NCBI RefSeq assembly: GCF_028714975.1
Contig: NZ_JAQTLH010000001.1
Span: 1 to 64,000, forward strand
DNA length: 64,000 nucleotides
Source: Sulfurimonas sp.
GTDB taxonomy: Bacteria > Campylobacterota > Campylobacteria > Campylobacterales > Sulfurimonadaceae
Direction: 5' to 3'
Made by a program: the position numbers and the translations under genes. This document shows positions 56,492 through 64,000 of the stretch, piece after piece. Position 1 is the first letter of the stretch; every line of letters starts with the position of its first letter. The notes under the pieces are model-generated. The model did no database searches. It saw nothing but the letters and a program-made list of their open reading frames with translations, and was not told the DNA's origin.

Positions 56492-56540
56492 AAACACAAA
56501 TCACACCAAATCTAAAACTTTCTTCCGTTATTTTATACTT

Positions 56541-56567
56541 GTCATTGCGAGCGAAGCGCGGCAATCT
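56541..56567 (+). repeat. GC-rich dispersed palindromic repeat, copy 1
   Basis: A 27-bp element beginning GTCATTGCGAGCGAAGCG and ending GCGGCAATCT. The same element recurs inverted at 60579-60605 and, extended, at 60628-60660. The GC content stands out from the surroundings. Such elements behave as REP-like repeats. Confidence 0.8.
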
Positions 56568-56577
56568 ATTTAAAATC

Positions 56578-57363
56578 TTAAAACAAATCCGCATGTCCAA
56601 AAAATATCTCTTGATTTGGGTCTTTTCTCAAACTCTCCAGTATATTTTTAGCTTTTAATTTTGTCTCTTTATCGAAGTATATAAGCATATTTCTTGAAAA
56701 TATAAAATCAAACTTCCCTATTGCGGCAAATGACGGATCAAATAGATTTAGCGTCCTAAAAGCCACAAGCGATTTAACGCTATCTTTTAAAACATAGAGA
56801 TTCTCTTTTTTTGTAAAATATCGCTCAATTATTTGCGCAGATAAATTTCTTACATTTCTCTCTTTGTATATAGCTTCTTTTGCTCTATTTATGGCATCCG
56901 AGTTGATATCAATTGCCGTTATGCAAAAACTGCTTTGAGCCACGCCGGCTTCAAGCAGAGCTATGGCGATTCCGTAAGGCTCTTCGCCGGTAGCAGAGGG
57001 TGCGCATAAAATATCTACTTTTTTATGCGCAATTTTTACAAGTTTTACAAGCTCTTCTATCTGTTTAAACTCTCTATAAAAAAATGTCTCGTTTGTTGTA
57101 AGTGCGTCGATAAGCTCTTGTTTAAGCTCACTGTTATATTTTATTTTCTCAAGAAGTTTTATAAATGAGCCGATTTTTCTATGTTTACAAAAAGTTGTTA
57201 CTTTGTTTTTTAAGATAGACTCTTGTTTGTCAAATGTCACGCCCGTCTCATCTTTAAAATATACGGCAACTGCTCTTACATCATTATAGTCTTGTGCCAA
57301 ATCCTCTTTCGCTTCGTTAGCAAATGCCTCTTTTTTTCTAAAAAAACTAAACATTAGCTGCAA
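56578..57363 (-). CDS. cheR: Chemotaxis protein methyltransferase CheR
   Basis: 261 residues. ALTTNETFFYREFKQIEEL, ILCAPSATGEEPYGIAIALL (SAM-binding) and FIFSRNMLIYFDKETK are the CheR signatures. It methylates chemoreceptor glutamates. The segment between the cysteine and the GEEPY motif (APSAT) differs slightly from the common CSSGEEPY form. It overlaps cheB by 10 bp; Met-4 (MFSFF) is an alternative start. Confidence 0.93.
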   Translation of the reverse strand: MQLMFSFFRKKEAFANEAKEDLAQDYNDVRAVAVYFKDETGVTFDKQESILKNKVTTFCKHRKIGSFIKLLEKIKYNSELKQELIDALTTNETFFYREFKQIEELVKLVKIAHKKVDILCAPSATGEEPYGIAIALLEAGVAQSSFCITAIDINSDAINRAKEAIYKERNVRNLSAQIIERYFTKKENLYVLKDSVKSLVAFRTLNLFDPSFAAIGKFDFIFSRNMLIYFDKETKLKAKNILESLRKDPNQEIFFGHADLF

Positions 57364-57926
57364 AACCCCTTTATTTTTTCTCTAATTCCCTCTATATCCG
57401 ATACTTCAATGTCTAAAATCTCTTTTCTTGCCCTGCACGGCATACCGTCAACTATGGCGCTTTGAGCATCTTGGGTTATGGTTGAAGCACCCATAAGCGA
57501 TAGCTCCTTGCATCCCTCCACCCCGTCGTCGCCGATGCCTGTTAGAATAACTCCTAATATTTTTATCTCTTTTGCAAAAGGAGCGATGGATTTAAAGATA
57601 GAGTTTATATCGGGATTATATCTATGCTCTTTTGAGGGTTCAACGCTAAAATTTAATTCATAACCATGTTTTTTTATACAAGTCATACCTGAACAGATAT
57701 ATATATTTCCGGCTTCAACTACACTGTTATTGCTAGCAAGAGTAACGGGGTTGATGCCGTGTTCTTGAAGCCTTTTGATAAAACTCGGTATAAAATCCGC
57801 TGCCATATGCTGGGCGATAATTACGGTTGTATCATAAAGCTTGTAGAGTGATTTAATGATATTTTCTATCTGCTTGGGTCCTCCGGTAGAAGCGCCTATA
57901 ATAACTATTTTGCTAGGCATTTTCAT
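57354..57926 (-). CDS. cheB: Chemotaxis methylesterase CheB, catalytic domain only
   Basis: 190 residues. The catalytic triad is visible in IGASTGGPKQ (S13), IIAQHMAADF (H40) and TGIGDDGVEGC (D133/D134). It removes receptor methyl groups and deamidates glutamines. The N-terminal response-regulator domain normally present is absent, so phosphorylation by CheA cannot control it directly; C. jejuni CheB has the same form. It overlaps its neighbours on both sides. Confidence 0.94.
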   Translation of the reverse strand: MKMPSKIVIIGASTGGPKQIENIIKSLYKLYDTTVIIAQHMAADFIPSFIKRLQEHGINPVTLASNNSVVEAGNIYICSGMTCIKKHGYELNFSVEPSKEHRYNPDINSIFKSIAPFAKEIKILGVILTGIGDDGVEGCKELSLMGASTITQDAQSAIVDGMPCRARKEILDIEVSDIEGIREKIKGFCS

Positions 57927-60505
57927 GCCAAACTCTCTTTCGCTGCAGAAAAGTAATACCCTTGGGAGTAGTCGATTCCCATCTCTCTTACTATCTTAAA
58001 TATCTCTTCATTTTCTACAAACTCTGCTATTGTCTTCATGCCAAGTTTTTTTGAAAATTCAACTATTGTTGAGACGACTATAAAAGCATTTTTATCCTTA
58101 TCAAGATTTTTGATAAGCGAGCCGTCTATTTTTAGGTAGTCGGCTTTGAGTTTTATGAGGTACTCAAAGTTGCTGTATCCCGTACCGAAATCATCTATCG
58201 CTATTTTGCAGTTATATTTTTTTACTTGATTTATAAAGTTTATGACACCCTCAAAGTTTTCGATTGATTCCGATTCTACTATCTCAAAAACTACTTTTTG
58301 TCCGATGTTATACTCTTGAAGCATCGTTAAAATATAGTTAAATATTTGAACTTCTAATATGTCTTTGATGGATAGATTTATGGAGAACTCTATATCTTTA
58401 TCTTTAAACATCTCAAATGATTGGCGAATTACAGCTTTTGTGATGTCAAAGTATTGTCTGGTCTGTTTAGCAACTTCTAAAAAGAAAATCGGAGCTATAA
58501 TCTTATCTTCATCTCTCATTCGTACTAATGATTCATACTTTTCATGCACTAAGTTTGAGTTGTTTACGATTGGCTGATAATAGGTGATGATGTTCTCTTT
58601 TTTTATAGCATCGGAGAGTTTTTTAGCCCAGTGTAAGTTATTTTTATACTCATTATTGAGAGAGATATCTTCGTTGTACACTAATAAATTTGAGTTGCTT
58701 CTTTTTGCAATCTTTAGTGCCATATTTGCACTTGATAAAATATGCTCTTTGTCCTCAAAAGAGATGCCGCAGCTGCAAGAAGTCAGTATCTGCTCTTCAT
58801 CTATGTTTATACTCTCATTTATGCTTATTAAAACACTCTTTGCTACCGATTCAAACGCATATTTGGAGTAAGAGGTAGATAAAATTACAAATTCATCTCC
58901 CTGAAGCCTATAAAATCTTAAATTTTCATCATCAAAAATCAAGCTGTGTATCTTATTTGCGATTGAGATGATGATTTTATTTCCGAACTCATGCCCGTAA
59001 AAATCATTGATTTGTCTAAAATTATCAAGATTAAAAATTGCTAAAGAGATATTTTGCAGTTTGCTTATATCGTTGTTTAACTTTGTTCTGTTTCCGTAAC
59101 CCGTCATAAAATCAATATTTGATGCCTCTTTTATCTCCGTTATGTTTGATCTGATGCAGATATGCTCTACTACTTTGCCGTTGCTGTTCATAATGGGATT
59201 TATAATAGCTTTTACCCAGTATGAAGTGCCATTTTTATTGCGATTTTGTATCTCGCCAGACCACGGCTCTTTTAGCTCTTTTATCGTATGCCACATAGAT
59301 TTGAATATCTCTTTTGGCGTATCCGGATGCCTGACTATATTGTGCGGTTTTCCTAATAGTTCCTCTTTTGAATATCCGCTTATCTTGCAAAACTCACCGT
59401 TTACATAAGTGATAATACCTTTTGCATCTGTTTTTGTGACGATAAAGCTTTTTTCAACAGTTGTTTTATACTGCTCTAAGAGCAAAAGAGAGTTGCCGTA
59501 TTCTTTCTCCAGCATGCTTGTTGATGAGAGTATTTTTCTTATAACAAATACCATTAAAATAGTAATTAAAACGGCGGTAACGGTTAAAGAGAAGATAAGA
59601 AGGGCTATTTTATAAAAAATTGAATCCAGCCTTTCGTTTATCGATTTGGTTACATGTTTAAAAAGTTCATCTTCGGTTTTTTTAAGCAGGTTGATAGACT
59701 CGGTCGCTTTTTCAAACCAAAGAGATGCCGAAGTATTAAAGTTTCGGCTACCTCTATTTTTTACGGCATCGCGAATCATTTGAAATGTCTCTTCGATGGC
59801 AGGGTGATTGAAGTTATTATTATGAAAAGTAAGCAGTTCCGCAGGCAAAATAAGTTTAAAATCGTCACTGTTTGATTTGTATATTTCTAAATTACCGGCA
59901 AAAGATAAAAAAAGATTATCTGAAAATTTGTTGGTAGTAAAGACTTCATTTAGAGTTGCCCTGATTTGTCCTAATGCCTCTTTAGCCGTTGATAAGTCGT
60001 TATAAGCGGCTATAAGTGTTCTGTTTTCTTTAGTATTCATAGTTGTCGGTATGGTTTTGATAAAATTAAGAAGAGTTGTTATATTTTTGGTGTAATAATC
60101 TTTAGCATCGGAAATCGACATATTTAGAAGATAGATACTTTTTCTGTTTGTTCTAATACTTTCAAGTACATCTAAAATATGACTACTGCTGTTTTGTGAA
60201 ATATGTAAAAATATGAATTTTGCTTCATCTATGGCTTTGTCCAAATCATCCATCGCCGATAAAAGTTTGTCATCTTTGCTATTTAAATATTCGCTTGCGA
60301 TAAATCCTGCCGTCATCCCTCTTTCTATCTGCATATAGTGGATAACTTTAGATATCGCTTCTGCTTCAAGGATTCTATACTTTGTAAGTTCAAGATTTTT
60401 TTTGTTATCAAAAAGCTCAAATAAAATTATAGATGATAAAACTATAACAAAAAGCAGAGGTATGATTGATAAAAAGAGCAGTTTTGATTTTAGATTTAAG
60501 TTCAT
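57923..60505 (-). CDS. NIT-sensor, PAS, GGDEF and EAL protein
   Basis: 860 residues from ATG 60505. An upstream in-frame ATG at 60616 would translate the dispersed repeat and is rejected. Order: membrane helix (LLFLSIIPLLFVIVLSSIIL), NIT-type periplasmic domain (YMQIERGMTAGF), second helix (about 330-355), PAS (about 390-500, GIITYVNGEFCKISGYSKEE), GGDEF (signature changed to LQGDEFVIL), EAL (signature YESLVRM, with NLSIKDI, VESESIE and DDFGTGYS intact). The cyclase half is likely inactive while the phosphodiesterase half may work. It probably lowers c-di-GMP in response to nitrate/nitrite or another small anion. Confidence 0.9.
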   Translation of the reverse strand: MNLNLKSKLLFLSIIPLLFVIVLSSIILFELFDNKKNLELTKYRILEAEAISKVIHYMQIERGMTAGFIASEYLNSKDDKLLSAMDDLDKAIDEAKFIFLHISQNSSSHILDVLESIRTNRKSIYLLNMSISDAKDYYTKNITTLLNFIKTIPTTMNTKENRTLIAAYNDLSTAKEALGQIRATLNEVFTTNKFSDNLFLSFAGNLEIYKSNSDDFKLILPAELLTFHNNNFNHPAIEETFQMIRDAVKNRGSRNFNTSASLWFEKATESINLLKKTEDELFKHVTKSINERLDSIFYKIALLIFSLTVTAVLITILMVFVIRKILSSTSMLEKEYGNSLLLLEQYKTTVEKSFIVTKTDAKGIITYVNGEFCKISGYSKEELLGKPHNIVRHPDTPKEIFKSMWHTIKELKEPWSGEIQNRNKNGTSYWVKAIINPIMNSNGKVVEHICIRSNITEIKEASNIDFMTGYGNRTKLNNDISKLQNISLAIFNLDNFRQINDFYGHEFGNKIIISIANKIHSLIFDDENLRFYRLQGDEFVILSTSYSKYAFESVAKSVLISINESINIDEEQILTSCSCGISFEDKEHILSSANMALKIAKRSNSNLLVYNEDISLNNEYKNNLHWAKKLSDAIKKENIITYYQPIVNNSNLVHEKYESLVRMRDEDKIIAPIFFLEVAKQTRQYFDITKAVIRQSFEMFKDKDIEFSINLSIKDILEVQIFNYILTMLQEYNIGQKVVFEIVESESIENFEGVINFINQVKKYNCKIAIDDFGTGYSNFEYLIKLKADYLKIDGSLIKNLDKDKNAFIVVSTIVEFSKKLGMKTIAEFVENEEIFKIVREMGIDYSQGYYFSAAKESLA

Positions 60506-60578
60506 TATTGAAAAATTCTTTGACTGTACATTAGTTAATCTTTCTGTTTTAGTTGCATGGAGTTTTTGAAGCAAATAG

Positions 60579-60660
60579 AGATTGCCGCGCTTCGCTCGCA
60601 ATGACAAGTGTGGCAATCTCCAAGACCGTCATCGCGAGAAGCGAAGCGACGCGGCAATCT
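60579..60660. repeat. GC-rich dispersed repeat, copies 2 and 3 in inverted orientation
   Basis: Copy 2 (60579-60605, minus sense) and copy 3 (60628-60660, plus sense, with insertions giving AGAAGCGAAGCGACGCGG) face each other across 22 bp that include another partial GGCAATCTCC. Together they form a long hairpin between the chemoreceptor and GGDEF/EAL genes, and could also serve as a terminator. Confidence 0.8.
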
Positions 60661-60662
60661 CT

Positions 60663-62621
60663 TTATGTCCTAAAAATCTCAAGCTTTGCATGCAGTTCAT
60701 CAGTCATAGAGTTTAGATGATCGGCTGCCGCTGCAATTTCTTCAACATTTCTTGCATTTTTTGAAGATATTTCATTGATTTGAGAAACCTGAGATACTAT
60801 GGACTCTACATTTCTTCCCGTCTTTTCAAAGTCGCTTACCGTTCTATCGCTTGCACGAACTGCTTCATTTACTATCGATACGCTCTCGTTTATCTTCTCT
60901 TCAACATCTGCGGCACTATCTGCCAGCTCTTGAATATCATCTGAGTTAGAACTCATCTGTCCGCTTACATCTACGATAGATTGGACTATTACATTTATGG
61001 TTGCGTTTATCTCCGTAAGACTTCTTTGAGTTCTCTCCGCAAGTTTACGCACTTCATCTGCAACAACTGCAAATCCTCTTCCGTGTTCGCCTGCTCTTGC
61101 TGCTTCGATTGCGGCGTTAAGTGCAAGCAGGTTTGTCTGGTCTGCGATGTCTGAGATAATTTCAAGAACACTCTTAACCTCATTTGCATCATGTGAGAGT
61201 GTTTGCATTCTTTGTGAAAGCTCCACTTCAAGCTGTGCGCTGCTTTGAACTTTAGCAGCAAGATTAACTATTTCGTCTCTAGCACGATTTAGATTTTCAT
61301 TTGCTCTGATGATATCTTTTTTACTGTTTTGCGCCTCATAAATTGCTCTTTGAATCTCATCTTTAATCTCGCTTGCTTTTTTGGTAGCTTCATCTATCAC
61401 CACAACAGACTTCTCGACATTCTCTCCTACTCCCATAGCCGTTGTAGAGAGTTCATGTGAGATGGAAGCATTTTCGCTTGAACTCTGCTTTGAAGTCTCT
61501 ATAAGCTCTTTTAATGTTTTTATAAGAGCATTAAAACCGTTTGCCATTTGAGAGAGTTCCAGCGGAGCGTTTTCGTCTGCTTTTATGGTTAAATCATGGT
61601 TTGTGCTGATTGTTAATAAAGTATTTTTAAAGTTCTCTATAGGTTGAGAGATAGATACTTTTGTAAGATACCATATAAAAGATGCAAAAAGAGTTATGCC
61701 GATAATCAATCCTGCCATCAAAAGCATAATATTGAGAGAAGACTCTTCTATCTTTTTATCCACCGACTTATAGACGGTTTTATACAACTCAAGCTCTACA
61801 TTTCTAAGCAAGTCAATCGAAGTGGTAACATTTGTAAACCAAACAGACGGTTCAACACCGAATCCGCCGGCAGCGCCTTTTGCTTGTGCGATACCAATCA
61901 TGGCAAAAGTTTTATCAACAGCGTCTCCTTTAAATGTGCTTTCGTAAAATTTGCTTAACTCTGTCGGAGCCAAAGTAGCAAACTTTCTTGAATTTACATT
62001 ATAAGCACCTACGCTTCCGCCAAAGCTAAGTAGGGTATTTCCGGCAAAACCGTCTTTTGTAAAAGCGCCGTTTAGATTTGCCCTGATTTGTCCAAGCTGC
62101 TCTTTTGCCGAAGCTAAGTGCGTGTATGCCTGAATGGTATTTCTGCCCTCTTTGTCATCCATAAGAGATGGTATTATCGTAGCACTGTCTATAATAGAGA
62201 CGATAATTTTGGAGTAGTAAGCTCCGACATCCGGTGCACTCATGGAGAGGCTGTCTATGGCAGATCTTTTTTGAGTAAGTTCGCTTAAGTTGTTTAAAAC
62301 GGAACTATCACCTTTTGTTTTTGCGTAAATTTCTCTTATTTCGCCGACTGCACTATCTACTTTTTGTCTTATCTCAGGCAGCATATCTTTGTTTTTTGTA
62401 CCGTTGCTTGCGCTAAATCCGACACTCAGTCCTCGCTCTATCTGCATAAAGTGAATGGCTTTTGCTAAAGATTCGACTTCCAAAATACGGTTTTTTGTGA
62501 TTGTAAGGTTCTCTTTTATGCCGATGTCATAAAATATTCTGCCGACGGACAGCGCTAAAATAACTATAATAGGAACTATTGCTAGAACCGACAATCTCGC
62601 TTTTATGCTTAAGTTTTTCAT
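60663..62621 (-). CDS. NIT-domain methyl-accepting chemotaxis protein
   Basis: 652 residues. N-terminal membrane helix, NIT-type sensor ([38 protein letters not shown]), second helix (about 300-325), HAMP (326-380), and a signalling domain with [20 protein letters not shown] at the hairpin tip. No C-terminal CheR-binding pentapeptide is seen. The sensor half is clearly paralogous to that of the adjacent GGDEF/EAL protein, so both may sense the same ligand, with one controlling movement and the other c-di-GMP. Confidence 0.92.
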   Translation of the reverse strand: MKNLSIKARLSVLAIVPIIVILALSVGRIFYDIGIKENLTITKNRILEVESLAKAIHFMQIERGLSVGFSASNGTKNKDMLPEIRQKVDSAVGEIREIYAKTKGDSSVLNNLSELTQKRSAIDSLSMSAPDVGAYYSKIIVSIIDSATIIPSLMDDKEGRNTIQAYTHLASAKEQLGQIRANLNGAFTKDGFAGNTLLSFGGSVGAYNVNSRKFATLAPTELSKFYESTFKGDAVDKTFAMIGIAQAKGAAGGFGVEPSVWFTNVTTSIDLLRNVELELYKTVYKSVDKKIEESSLNIMLLMAGLIIGITLFASFIWYLTKVSISQPIENFKNTLLTISTNHDLTIKADENAPLELSQMANGFNALIKTLKELIETSKQSSSENASISHELSTTAMGVGENVEKSVVVIDEATKKASEIKDEIQRAIYEAQNSKKDIIRANENLNRARDEIVNLAAKVQSSAQLEVELSQRMQTLSHDANEVKSVLEIISDIADQTNLLALNAAIEAARAGEHGRGFAVVADEVRKLAERTQRSLTEINATINVIVQSIVDVSGQMSSNSDDIQELADSAADVEEKINESVSIVNEAVRASDRTVSDFEKTGRNVESIVSQVSQINEISSKNARNVEEIAAAADHLNSMTDELHAKLEIFRT

Positions 62622-62797
62622 TAACTTCTCTTTCTTTAATTTCTTTTTCTAAGCAATTCTAACATAAAAGTTTTTATTTATAATTAATATTACTTAAAAT
62701 AATTTAGTTTAGCTAAAGAAATGATTTTTATATACACCTTTTTATTTTTTATGCGATAAAAAAACGATACAATAACTAAAAAATAGAGGTAATACAT

Positions 62798-63301
62798 ATG
62801 CCGTTACTAGATAGTTTTAAAGTAGACCATACGATTATGCCCGCACCCGCAGTTCGCCGTGCAAAGGGTATGAAGACGCCAAGGGGCGATGATATAACGG
62901 TGTTTGATTTGAGATTTGTTCGACCTAACAAAGAGATTTTATCTTCAGAGGGGATTCACACACTGGAGCATCTTTTTGCAGGATTTATGAGAGATCATCT
63001 AAATAGCGATAAAGTGGAGATTATCGATATCTCTCCGATGGGATGTCGCACCGGTTTTTATATGAGCCTAATCGGCACTCCGGGTGAGGCAGCCGTAGCG
63101 GACGCTTGGAGAGCTTCTATGGAAGATATACTCAAAGTAAAAGAACAAAAAGATATTCCCGAGTTAAATGCTTATCAGTGCGGAACTTATAAGATGCACT
63201 CGCTAAAAGACGCAAAAGAGATAGCTTCGGAAGTTTTAAGCAGAGGTATCGGCGTGATGGACAACGATGCGTTGGCACTTGATGAATCAAAGGTAGGATG
63301 A
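62798..63301 (+). CDS. luxS: S-ribosylhomocysteine lyase (autoinducer-2 synthesis)
   Basis: 167 residues. The metal-binding HTLEH (residues 54-58), the third ligand in [13 protein letters not shown], and [15 protein letters not shown] with the catalytic cysteine are present. It recycles S-ribosylhomocysteine in the methyl cycle and yields the AI-2 precursor. TACAAT at 62768-62773 may be the -10. It overlaps the next gene at ATGA. Confidence 0.97.
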   Translation: MPLLDSFKVDHTIMPAPAVRRAKGMKTPRGDDITVFDLRFVRPNKEILSSEGIHTLEHLFAGFMRDHLNSDKVEIIDISPMGCRTGFYMSLIGTPGEAAVADAWRASMEDILKVKEQKDIPELNAYQCGTYKMHSLKDAKEIASEVLSRGIGVMDNDALALDESKVG

Positions 63302-63606
63302 GTATGTATATTTTAATTCCGATGGATACTCAAGATAGCGATGAGGGAACTATCTCAAAAATAAATGATGTAAAAAGCTGGGCTCAGATTCTTTTAGAAG
63401 AGGGCGAAGTCGTCGAGGTCGCGTTTAATGAAGATAAAGACGCATTTTCTAATTTTAGCGAAGTGCTTATCGTGATGGATGACACTGAATATGTCTGGCC
63501 TTTTATTGAACTTGGTATGATGGTTCTTGTAGCACATACGCAAAGAAGCATTGATGATATTATGGAAGCGTTTTTATTTAGAGAGCTTAATGAATTGGCG
63601 TATTAA
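63298..63606 (+). CDS. Hypothetical protein downstream of luxS
   Basis: 102 residues. Alternating strands and helices ([50 protein letters not shown]) suggest a small alpha/beta fold, acidic overall. It starts within the luxS stop (ATGA) and is followed 3 bp later by the mnmC-like gene. The family is not recognised. A link to methyl-group or tRNA modification is only positional. Confidence 0.7.
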   Translation: MSMYILIPMDTQDSDEGTISKINDVKSWAQILLEEGEVVEVAFNEDKDAFSNFSEVLIVMDDTEYVWPFIELGMMVLVAHTQRSIDDIMEAFLFRELNELAY

Positions 63607-63609
63607 CCG

Positions 63610-64000
63610 ATGTTTGATAGTCAATTGCATGAGATGGTTTTAAGCGGGGACGGGAGCTATACCGCATACTCGAAAGAGTACGGTGAACATTACCACTCCA
63701 CGAAAGACGGTGCGCTTTATGAATCGCTTATAAAACATGTAGAACCTGCCTTTAAAATCAAAAAGGACTCTAAAGAGCTAAATATTTTAGATATCTGTTT
63801 TGGTCTTGGTTTTAATACTCTAGCAACTATTTATTACCATAAAAAGAACTCTTTTACTTCAAAACTAAATATTTTCTCACCCGAACTTGATGGCGCTCTA
63901 GTAAAATTTTTGGCGAATTTTAACTATCCAAAAGAGTTTGACGAGCTTAGGCATATTATTATAGAACTCGTAAATAATGGAGTTTACAGCGATGAAAATC
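63610..64000 (+). CDS. MnmC-like tRNA-modification methyltransferase, truncated by window edge
   Basis: 130 codons are visible from ATG 63610. GDGSYTAYSKEYGEHYHSTK and LNILDICFGLGFNTLATIYY, with a SAM-binding LGFNT motif, match the DUF752/MnmC N-terminal methyltransferase that acts on U34 of tRNA. The end lies outside the window, so whether the C-terminal oxidoreductase domain is present cannot be told. Confidence 0.8.
   Translation, partial: MFDSQLHEMVLSGDGSYTAYSKEYGEHYHSTKDGALYESLIKHVEPAFKIKKDSKELNILDICFGLGFNTLATIYYHKKNSFTSKLNIFSPELDGALVKFLANFNYPKEFDELRHIIIELVNNGVYSDEN

Noticed and set aside
60506-60616. Upstream start extending the GGDEF/EAL protein by 37 residues
   Set aside because: The extension translates the GC-rich dispersed repeat (MPHLSLRAKRGNLYLL); the membrane-protein start at 60505 fits the family.

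Overview
The window is AT-rich chromosomal DNA from a Campylobacterota (epsilonproteobacterial) chemolithotroph, most likely Sulfurimonas or a close relative. This rests on the cbb3-type ccoNOQP operon, a four-subunit pyruvate:ferredoxin oxidoreductase, NIT-type sensors, luxS, and the gene order purA-fliJ-motE-DUF507-carA ... ccoNOQP ... addB-addA ... rplM-rpsI. From memory, that order matches a block conserved in Campylobacter jejuni. No species can be assigned by eye.

Positions 1-25,270 look like one end of an integrated mobile element abutting the 3' end of a tRNA-Ser gene. The left part (395-13,606) is a minus-strand defence locus in two modules. The upstream module has a TerB/PH-like protein with a glycine-rich hydrophobic segment, a 527-residue membrane-associated partner, a 64-residue membrane peptide and a WYL-domain regulator. 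The downstream module is a Type I restriction-modification operon (hsdR-hsdM-hsdS). It is headed by a methyltransferase-like protein whose SAM-binding and NPPF motifs are degenerate and which carries its own half specificity domain, and it ends with a single-pass membrane protein. Between the modules lies a good minus-strand promoter flanked by two near-identical 15-bp repeats, the likely WYL operators.

The element core (13,720-25,162) holds an XRE regulator, a run of micro-genes, a plasmid/phage-type set (DUF932, Gp157-like, Rad52-like, DUF2958), an HUH-like YagK/YfjJ-type protein beside a cluster of TGGAATA repeats, a large HerA/VirD4-like ATPase with a possible decayed SF3-type helicase region, an AlpA-like helix-turn-helix protein, and an unrecognised 631-residue protein where an integrase would be expected. 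No recombinase or att repeat is visible, so the other end is probably left of the window.

Positions 25,278-25,706 hold tRNA-Ser(UGA), -Cys(GCA), -Leu(UAA) and -Gly(GCC) on the minus strand behind one promoter. The rest is core chromosome: ilvD, thrS-infC, an MFS transporter, a non-canonical NTP pyrophosphatase, uppP, a class V aminotransferase, hisZ, purA, flagellar genes, carA, the cbb3 oxidase and its assembly genes, addB/addA, a NlpC/P60 hydrolase, rplM-rpsI, a peptide-binding lipoprotein-like protein, a HAD phosphatase and porCDAB. Then come cheR, cheB (no receiver domain), a NIT-PAS-GGDEF-EAL protein, a NIT-type chemoreceptor, luxS, a small unknown gene and the start of an mnmC-like gene. 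Three copies of a GC-rich palindromic repeat bracket the cheR-cheB-GGDEF/EAL segment.

The best candidates for something undescribed are the WYL-controlled combination of the membrane/TerB module with a Type I system containing an inactivated methyltransferase-TRD protein, and the unrecognised 631-residue protein behind two large inverted repeats at the tRNA-Ser junction.
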